Part shown: positions 58,023 through 64,000 of the stretch, in pieces
Numbering within the stretch: the first letter of the stretch is position 1
Layout: every line of letters begins with the position of its first letter
Assembly: GCA_963854835.1 (NCBI GenBank)
Contig: OY978525.1
Location: 45,932,196 to 45,996,195 of the forward strand
Reading direction: 5' to 3'
Length of the DNA stretch: 64,000 nucleotides
Source: Megamerina dolium
Taxonomy: Eukaryota > Arthropoda > Insecta > Diptera > Megamerinidae
Program-made: the position numbers and the translations under genes
The notes under the pieces: model-generated
What the model was told of the DNA's origin: nothing
Seen by the model: only the letters and a program-made list of their open reading frames with translations
Databases searched by the model: none

Positions 58023-59667
58023 CACTTAGCAGAAAAAGTGTACGTACCAGAAGTAAACAATTTTTCGCTGCACTGAATACCAATAAGGAAATAATTTTTC
58101 TCAAAAGAAATTATTTTTTATTTAAATGTTAGAGTATTATGTACACTTTAAGCGTAAATACATTAAATTATAATGAACAGAAAAATTATGAGAAATAAAA
58201 GAATTCAAAAGCACCTGTTATTTGGTCAGAAAAAGTCTACGTACAAAGATAAGATTATATCATAATTTATTGTTTTTTGTGGGTTTTTAAAAAGATTAGT
58301 AGCTGGTTGGGTAGTCCGTTTTAGGACTTCTTGCAATCGGTTTGGCATAGACCTGACTAACTTGGCAGTGTCCTCCGTTGAAATTTTGTGCAACTCATCT
58401 AAAATCATATTTTTATGCATTTGCTTGGATGGTGTGCTGCCTTATCCTGCGCTCAAGTAAATCCCACAAATGTTCAATAGGATTAAGGTCAGGTGATTGT
58501 GGAGGGGTCTTGCATTGATGCGGGACATTATATAATATCTAAAGCTTCACATTATGGGCGGTATGTTTCGGGTCGTTATCCTGTTGAAAGTGCCAGCCAG
58601 AACCCAGGCCGAGATTTTCAGCACTCTGCTTCAAATTTTCTTTTAAAATATTTAAATAAGCTCTCTGATCAATAATTGACTCAATGAACACCAAATTGCC
58701 GACTCCATTGGCAGCCATACATCCCCACACCATAATACCACCTCCGCCATGTTTAACCGTGCCCACAAGATTTTGCGCATGAAATGCTGTGCATGGTTTT
58801 CGCCACACAAGCTGACGGCCTTTAATACCAAACAGGCAAAACTTGCTTTCATCTGGGGATAGCACCTTCTCCCAGAACTCTGGCGGCTTTTTTATATATT
58901 GTTTGGCAAAAGAATTCGGTTTATGAGCGAAATAAACGTCTTCCTAAGAGCTACGCGGCCACGATAGTTAGCTTTTTATAAAATTTTGTGCACGGTGTTG
59001 TTATGCATGGTTTTGTTAAACTGTTCCTTAACATTTTGAGCAATTTTCATTGCGGTCAGTCGAGGATTATCCTGAACAAGCCGCAAAACACATCTTTTTT
59101 CTCGTTGGGTCAGAATAGGAGGTCTTACTGGACGCGGTTGCGACACGAAAGTTCCAATTTTTTTGAAATTATTCATCACCGTTTGAATTGTGGGGTGCGC
59201 TCTACCAAGGATTTTAGCAATTTCACGGAAAGTTTGGCCTTCTTTCCATAATTTTATTATAATTTTCCGTTCGTCAACTCCAATTTCATTTCTTTTTGAA
59301 TTCATCTTAATTAAACTTCTTGAAATAGTTTATTCAAAGCACAAAATATAACCACGATACGTATTAAATATAGAACTTGTGAAAAAAAAACTTTTGATGG
59401 CACGAGCGATCGAGCAAATGAGCGGGGAAGTCCCGTTTTCGTTTCTGTACGTAGACTTTTTCTGACCAATTAACAGGGCTTTTGAATTCTTTTATTTCTC
59501 ATAATTTTTCTGTACATTATAATTTAATGTATTTAGGCTTAAAGTGTACATAATACTCTAACATTTAAATAAAAAATAATTTCTTTTGAGAAAAATTATT
59601 TCCTTATTGGTATTTAGTGCAGCGAAGAATTGTTTACTTCTTGTATGTAGACTTTTTCTGCTAAGTG
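58023..59667 (-). mobile_element. Tc1-like transposon D (1645 bp), long IR/DR ends
   Basis: Ends CACTTAGCAGAAAAAGT and the inverse; TA at 58021-58022 and 59668-59669. The inverted repeats extend about 225 bp inward and contain the core motif twice per side (58031-58050 and 58224-58243 left; 59440-59463 and 59643-59660 right). The uninterrupted site is at about 25505-25515 in duplication copy 1. Confidence 0.92.
58226..59305 (-). pseudogene. Tc1 D transposase, several stops
   Basis: Starts MNSKRNEIGVDERKIIIKLW with an HTH like that of element C. It is broken after VKEQFNKTMHNNTVHKIL; a frame shift before LSPDESKFCLFGIKG follows; then HFQQDNDPKHTAHN, a stop after VKL, PPQSPDLNPIEHLWDLLE (Glu of DD34E) and another shift before the C-terminus LQEVLKR. 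It is a decayed relative of the intact element C protein. Confidence 0.88.
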
Positions 59668-59792
59668 TATATGTTATTGATTTTTATACAATTTTCCCAT
59701 TCGAGGGTAGAGGTCTTCTTTTTACAAAATTTTTGCAAGGAAGTCGGAACGAAATAATTTTAAACATTTCTGTTTGGCTAGGTTGGTATAAC

Positions 59793-59858
59793 GGTGATGT
59801 CTAACCCACAGCATATGGCTCAGAAGACCAACGTGCTAATCATTGAGCTACAGCACCC
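59793..59858 (-). ncRNA. tRNA-derived SINE head (duplication copy 2)
   Basis: Counterpart of 25636-25701, with the same A-box region and a diverged B-box. Confidence 0.55.
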
Positions 59859-60161
59859 ACACCGATCTACACTGTTACGGTACTACAACATCAACATCAT
59901 CAGCAGTTGGGGAAGAGTTACCGGTGGGCCGCTTTGATGGTGTTGATCGTCTTGCTGTCCGATGTGGTGACTTGTGATGGTGGTGTTTGCCGTTGTTGTT
60001 GAGACTGTAATTGGTTATAGATAGTGTGATAGTTGTTTTGCTGTGCTGCAATCAGAGAACAGACGTTGCGCGTATCATGCCTATATTTGTATATATATAT
60101 CAGCAAGAGTGAGAGTGTTACGTTATTTTCGTATTTTGTATGCACACGCACTTTACTATAT

Positions 60162-60607
60162 TGTTACGTTTTTATTCTGTGAACGTTTAATTCTATTTGA
60201 ATTACCTTGTTCGATCACTGGATTCTGTTAATGATAACTGCAACACTTATTTTATACAACTATATACAGCAACAATTTATTTAATAAACTCTATTTACAA
60301 TCAACTCTGTTTATAATCAACTATTTACAATAACACTTTAATGTACTAGCAACTTTTGCCTCTGTATAGATGTTTGCGCATTCACGTTCGGAATTCGATT
60401 GATTCGATTGATTTTCCTCCTCAACACTGGCTCTATTTATACTCTGTTGGCAACACCCCAGAATCTTCCTTTATCGAGATTCTTGTCTTCCTTTCTCGTT
60501 GGCTTGTTCTGGTTATCGCTCATTTCTTTTTGTTGACATTCGTTTCGATGCTGCCAATAGTGTCAGTCACAATAGTGATGAGTAATCAACTATCGATACT
60601 CGTTACA
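60162..60607 (-). repeat. G1 copy 2, 3' LTR (446 bp)
   Basis: Complete, TGTTACG to CGTTACA on the + strand. Some 30 bases differ from copy 1 LTRs, including an inserted GATTCGATT near 60400. Confidence 0.93.
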
Positions 60608-60620
60608 CTGCCCTCCTCTT
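60608..60620 (-). promoter_or_regulatory. G1 copy 2 polypurine tract
   Basis: Element-strand AAGAGGAGGGCAG directly before the 3' LTR, the same as in copy 1. The last codons of the ORF overlap it. Confidence 0.8.
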
Positions 60621-63552
60621 AACCTTGTTCGTCCCGAACAAGTTTTTCTACTTCCCCTCGATATGGCGCAAGTCGCTCTAAGTGCACTACTTTAAACTTT
60701 GCTCTTTTATTCCAGGCACGTTGAATACGATACACTACGTCATTTATCTTTGCTATAATCTCATATGGTCCTTCCGAATGAGTCTGTAGTTTAGGGGACA
60801 GGCCTTTCTTTCGTTGTGGATTATGAAGCATTACAAGCTCTCCTTCATAGAACCCTTTTGAATTCGCTTTCAAGTCATACCTGGCCTTCATCTTATCGCT
60901 TATCATCTGCGACCGCTCTCTGATGAACTGATGTACTTCATCCAACTGTTCCCGCTTTTCGCTAGTATAATTACCTTCGGTAGATCTCGTTGGTGTTACA
61001 ACTCCAAATTTTAAATCAGCTGGCAGTCTTAACTCGTTTCCAAAAATTGCCATTGCCGGTGTAGTAGCCGTCGTATCATGTTGTGCGCATCGATATGCCA
61101 TGAGGAACATTGGTATATGTACATCCCAGTCTCTTTGGTATTTATCTACGACTTTTCTCAAATATTCCTCCAAGGTACGGTTAAATCGTTCTACCATGCC
61201 ATCAGATTGTGGATGCAAAGGTGTTGTACGAGTTTTGTATATACCCAGCATACGGCATATCTCTTGGAATACAACTGATTCGAAATTTCGACCTTGGTCT
61301 GAGTGTAACTCCATCGGTACACCAAAACGGGTAACCCATTGGTTGACGAATACATCCGCAACTGTACTAGCTTCCTGATTTGGAATGGGGTATACTTCAG
61401 GCCATTTACTGAAGTAATCTATAACCACCAGAACATACTTGTTTCCTGCGTTGCTTATTGGAAATGGCCCAGCTATGTCCATAGCAATTCGCTCAAATGG
61501 AGCACCCACTGTGTATTGGTGCATCTTACCTCGACTTTTCTTAGTGGGACCTTTGGCCATTGCACATTGCTTACACTTCCAAATCCAATCAGCGACATGG
61601 TCATGACATCCAACACAATAAAATCGTTTCTTTATTTTCTCGACGGTTTTGGTGATTCCCAAATGCCCTCCACTGGAGGCATTGTGATACTCAGCTATCA
61701 CTTCATTTATTCTCGCCTTGGGTACCACTAGAAGATCATTAGTGATTTTTCCATCCTCACTTTCCCATGTTCGGAATAAACATCCGTCTCGTAAGTGCAG
61801 GCTTTGCCACTGCGCCCAGTATGCCTTTGCTATTGGACTCTCATTAGCCCTGCCCTGCTCCTTATATTCCATAATCTTTGCGAGATCTGGGTCGTTCCGC
61901 TGATCTTCTTGAACTCGTTCGGTTTTCCATGACTCTTCCGACAATACATTAGTAAGACGTAGGTTAACAATGTGATTCTGGTTTTTTTCCCGAGAACAAT
62001 GTTTACTATCTACGGTGCAAGTACGACGATATGGAGTATAAGCTTTACTACGATGAATGACATCACGATCGTCCTTTCGCTGTCCTGGTGAATTCGATCT
62101 TTGTTGCTTGTGTCGTAGGCGACAATTCCGCGCCTTGTGCCCTCTTCGATGGCATATGAAGCACTTAACGGCAAATTTATTTTTGCGTTGATTCCTTGTT
62201 CTACCTTTAGGCTTCATATTCGATTGATTGCAATCACGCGCTATATGCCCTCGTTTGTCGCAAATGAAGCACTTACCATTAAATTTGTTTTCACGTCGAC
62301 CTGTTGTTCTTCCTTCAGGCTGAACTACTGATTTTACTGCCTGACGCACTGCTTCAACCAGATGTGATGTTTTCCCCTCTAGTTTGCGTACTCCTGGCAC
62401 TGGTCGACACATTAAGCTGGCGGCTTCATACGTCAAAGCACTACTGACTGTTTCGGCATAAGTATTTCTTGGTGACATGACTAGGGCACGCTTTGTCTCT
62501 CCATCACGTATGCCATCTATGAATGCCTCTATTTTTATTTTTTCGACGAACTCTTCCGAATTACCGAAGAACGCTAGATGACATAAGCGCTCAATATCGA
62601 AAGCGAATTCCTGAAGGCTCTCATTACTCCGTTGCACTCGCGATCTCAATTCCACTCGATGTAATTGACTCTTGTATTCATTTCCATATTTTCGCTGGAG
62701 TGTGTCCATCAGTGACTGATAGCTACCACGATCTTTCTCTGGAATCATCTGTAACACCTCGGAAGCATTACCTTTTAATGCGACTATTAAAACAGCAGTC
62801 TTGTCGCTATCATCCCATTGATTCTTCGACGCTGTTGTCTCGAATTGAAGCTTGAAGAAATTGAATGGCGTGCTTCCGTCAAATGTTGGTGACTTTAGTT
62901 TGATTGTACTTGAATCTCTAATCACTGATGTGGCTGGTCCATTTATTTTTAGTTGATTGAGTTCGTGCTGTAATTTCTCGAACTTATCTTCCCAGTCGTC
63001 GACATGTTCCTTCAGCTTATCATCCAAATCATCCACGTGTTCTTTCAGCTCTGTGACTTTGTCATTAATAGCTCCGGAAATTTCCTGAAATCTAAGTTCA
63101 ATTCCTTTTTGTAGATTTTCGATGACGTGTTCTTGGCGAGCCGAATGTTCTTGAAACTTGTAGTTAATTGTTTTCTGGAATTCTCCCATAGCGTTTTCTT
63201 GGCGGGACGAACCTTCTTGGATTTTCATACGCAATTCAGCCGAAAGTTCTTGAAGCTTGGAGTCAATGCGAGAAGCATTTTGTTGTAACTGTTGTTGCTG
63301 CTGTTGCATCATGGTTTTCATAAATTCCATGAGTTGACCACTCGAATCTACCTTGCTCTCTTCCTCAGCGTGCACAACTGCTTGTATATCGACTTCCTCG
63401 AAGAACTCATGTTCTTCTACATTAATTCCCTTAGCCTCCATAGCTTGCCTCAGCCTCACCAGCAGTTCTGCCTTTGCACCTGATGACGATAGATTCATCT
63501 CTACCAACAGCTTTTTAAGCTGGTCCACTTTTAGTTGGTCAATTTTCACCAT
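60619..63552 (-). CDS. Gag-integrase fusion protein, 977 aa, open
   Basis: Starts MVKIDQLKVDQLKKLL as in copy 1 Gag. SAP-like motif about 5-40; Gln run and coiled coil about 75-205; capsid-like part about 215-400. There are two CCHC knuckles, CFICDKRGHIARDC (about 427) and CFICHRRGHKARNC (about 464); copy 1 has one. After a basic stretch the frame passes directly into the linker behind RNase H (HCSREKNQNHIVNLRLTNVL). A complete integrase follows: HHCC finger about 620-660; Asp in RIAMDIAGPF about 690; Asp in HSDQGRNFES about 747; Glu in GMVERFNRTL about 785; and a C-terminus with FYEGELVMLHNP and KFKVVHLERLAPYRGE. All three catalytic residues are present. No gag stop or frameshift site remains. 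Confidence 0.93.
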   Translation of the reverse strand: MVKIDQLKVDQLKKLLVEMNLSSSGAKAELLVRLRQAMEAKGINVEEHEFFEEVDIQAVVHAEEESKVDSSGQLMEFMKTMMQQQQQQLQQNASRIDSKLQELSAELRMKIQEGSSRQENAMGEFQKTINYKFQEHSARQEHVIENLQKGIELRFQEISGAINDKVTELKEHVDDLDDKLKEHVDDWEDKFEKLQHELNQLKINGPATSVIRDSSTIKLKSPTFDGSTPFNFFKLQFETTASKNQWDDSDKTAVLIVALKGNASEVLQMIPEKDRGSYQSLMDTLQRKYGNEYKSQLHRVELRSRVQRSNESLQEFAFDIERLCHLAFFGNSEEFVEKIKIEAFIDGIRDGETKRALVMSPRNTYAETVSSALTYEAASLMCRPVPGVRKLEGKTSHLVEAVRQAVKSVVQPEGRTTGRRENKFNGKCFICDKRGHIARDCNQSNMKPKGRTRNQRKNKFAVKCFICHRRGHKARNCRLRHKQQRSNSPGQRKDDRDVIHRSKAYTPYRRTCTVDSKHCSREKNQNHIVNLRLTNVLSEESWKTERVQEDQRNDPDLAKIMEYKEQGRANESPIAKAYWAQWQSLHLRDGCLFRTWESEDGKITNDLLVVPKARINEVIAEYHNASSGGHLGITKTVEKIKKRFYCVGCHDHVADWIWKCKQCAMAKGPTKKSRGKMHQYTVGAPFERIAMDIAGPFPISNAGNKYVLVVIDYFSKWPEVYPIPNQEASTVADVFVNQWVTRFGVPMELHSDQGRNFESVVFQEICRMLGIYKTRTTPLHPQSDGMVERFNRTLEEYLRKVVDKYQRDWDVHIPMFLMAYRCAQHDTTATTPAMAIFGNELRLPADLKFGVVTPTRSTEGNYTSEKREQLDEVHQFIRERSQMISDKMKARYDLKANSKGFYEGELVMLHNPQRKKGLSPKLQTHSEGPYEIIAKINDVVYRIQRAWNKRAKFKVVHLERLAPYRGEVEKLVRDEQG

Positions 63553-63561
63553 CTTTACAGA

Positions 63562-63579
63562 ATCCCACTTCTGACACCA
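63562..63579 (-). promoter_or_regulatory. G1 copy 2 primer binding site
   Basis: Element-strand TGGTGTCAGAAGTGGGAT two nucleotides after the 5' LTR, the same as in copy 1 (tRNA-Leu-like). Confidence 0.75.
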
Positions 63580-63581
63580 AT

Positions 63582-64000
63582 TGTTACGTTTTTATTCTGT
63601 GAACGTTTAATTCTATTTGAATTACCTTGTTCGATCACTGGATTCTGTTAATGATAACTGCAACACTTATTTTATACAACTATATACAGCAACAATTTAT
63701 TTAATAAACTCTATTTACAATCAACTCTGTTTATAATCAACTATTTACAATAACACTTTAATGTACTAGCAACTTTTGCCTCTGTATAGATGTTTGCGCA
63801 TTCACGTTCGGAATTCGATTGATTCGATTGATTTTCCTCCTCAACACTGGCTCTATTTATACTCTGTTGGCAACACCCCAGAATCTTCCTTTATCGAGAT
63901 TCTTGTCTTCCTTTCTCGTTGGCTTGTTCTGGTTATCGCTCATTTCTTTTTGTTGACATTCGTTTCGATGCTGCCAATAGTGTCAGTCACAATAGTGATG
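63582..64000 (-). repeat. G1 copy 2, 5' LTR (419 of 446 bp in window)
   Basis: No difference from 60162-60580 was found on visual comparison. The last 27 bp and the right flank are outside the window. Confidence 0.93.

Larger units (their letters stand above)
56085..60161 (+). repeat. Segmental duplication, copy 2, second part (interrupted by Tc1 D)
   Basis: Continues from CCTG with sequence matching 23712-26215. It includes the degenerate LINE RT (GILSPLLWSLLADD, YAED on the - strand at 56170-56424). Tc1 D splits it at 58022/59668, and G1 copy 2 begins at 60162. The part 56460-58020 shows no supported gene. Confidence 0.87.
60162..64000 (-). mobile_element. G1 copy 2: Gag-integrase LTR element, right LTR cut by the window edge
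   Basis: Two LTRs (60162-60607 and 63582 onward) flank a 2974-bp interior. By eye the LTRs match over all 419 visible bases. The interior keeps the primer binding site, one long frame and the polypurine tract, but about 2.9 kb of pol seen in copy 1 (protease, RT, most of RNase H) is gone. This is a young, internally deleted derivative that kept every cis-signal. Confidence 0.93.

Overview
The window reads as an AT-rich insect chromosome segment, most likely from a higher dipteran. I would guess a tephritid-type fly from the mix of Tc1, mariner, gypsy and jockey elements, but this is inference. It is almost wall-to-wall transposable elements around one recognisable host gene piece: the last exon of a FAM13-family gene (21721-22413, + strand). 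A second possible host exon lies at 4430-4696 (- strand). No rRNA gene, functional tRNA gene or CRISPR array was seen.

Left part, 1-20650. Five DNA-transposon insertions of the Tc1/mariner superfamily: a partial Tc1 (1-869); two opposite-strand copies of a second Tc1 family (1094-2743 and 13386-14998); a third Tc1 with an intact 342-aa transposase (15489-17148); and a small mariner deletion derivative (17235-20653) split by a full-length RTE-type LINE (17413-20520). Most sit on the edge of long (TA)n arrays. Also present are a hAT fragment (3405-3720), RTE fragments (5397-5730, 11699-12326), a mellifera-type mariner fragment (12742-13329) and a 5.8-kb gypsy-type LTR retrotransposon on the - strand (5731-11561, here called G1). 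The gag/pol junction of G1 carries a textbook -1 frameshift signal.

Middle part, 20650-32320. The FAM13 last exon with its intron acceptor and a short 3' UTR; a degenerate LINE (22598-24090); a tRNA-derived SINE with a perfect 10-bp target duplication (26313-26661); about 3.5 kb of feature-poor AT-rich DNA; and mariner fragments around a compound TA array (30210-31081). The block 22598-26215 is the first copy of a segmental duplication. Its second copy starts at 31300 and is broken up by later insertions.

Right part, 32324-64000. A degenerate 23.8-kb insect-errantivirus-like LTR element (32324-56084) is inserted into the second duplication copy with a 4-bp target duplication. Inside it are a full-length jockey-type LINE (36367-40982), a 5.0-kb tandem duplication carrying that LINE a second time, a 5'-truncated LINE with an intact 882-aa ORF2 sitting in the env transmembrane region (49162-52550), and a DD41D mariner-like element (52745-54047). 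The duplication copy resumes at 56085, carries a fourth Tc1 family with long terminal repeats (58023-59667), and is then interrupted by a second G1 copy (60162 to the window edge). That copy has LTRs with no visible difference and one open 977-aa frame joining Gag directly to integrase, with protease, reverse transcriptase and RNase H missing.

Inferred order of events: segmental duplication; then the errantivirus-like insertion; then nested LINE insertion and tandem duplication. The G1 Gag-integrase element is the youngest insertion by LTR identity. The first duplication copy preserves the empty sites for three of these insertions.
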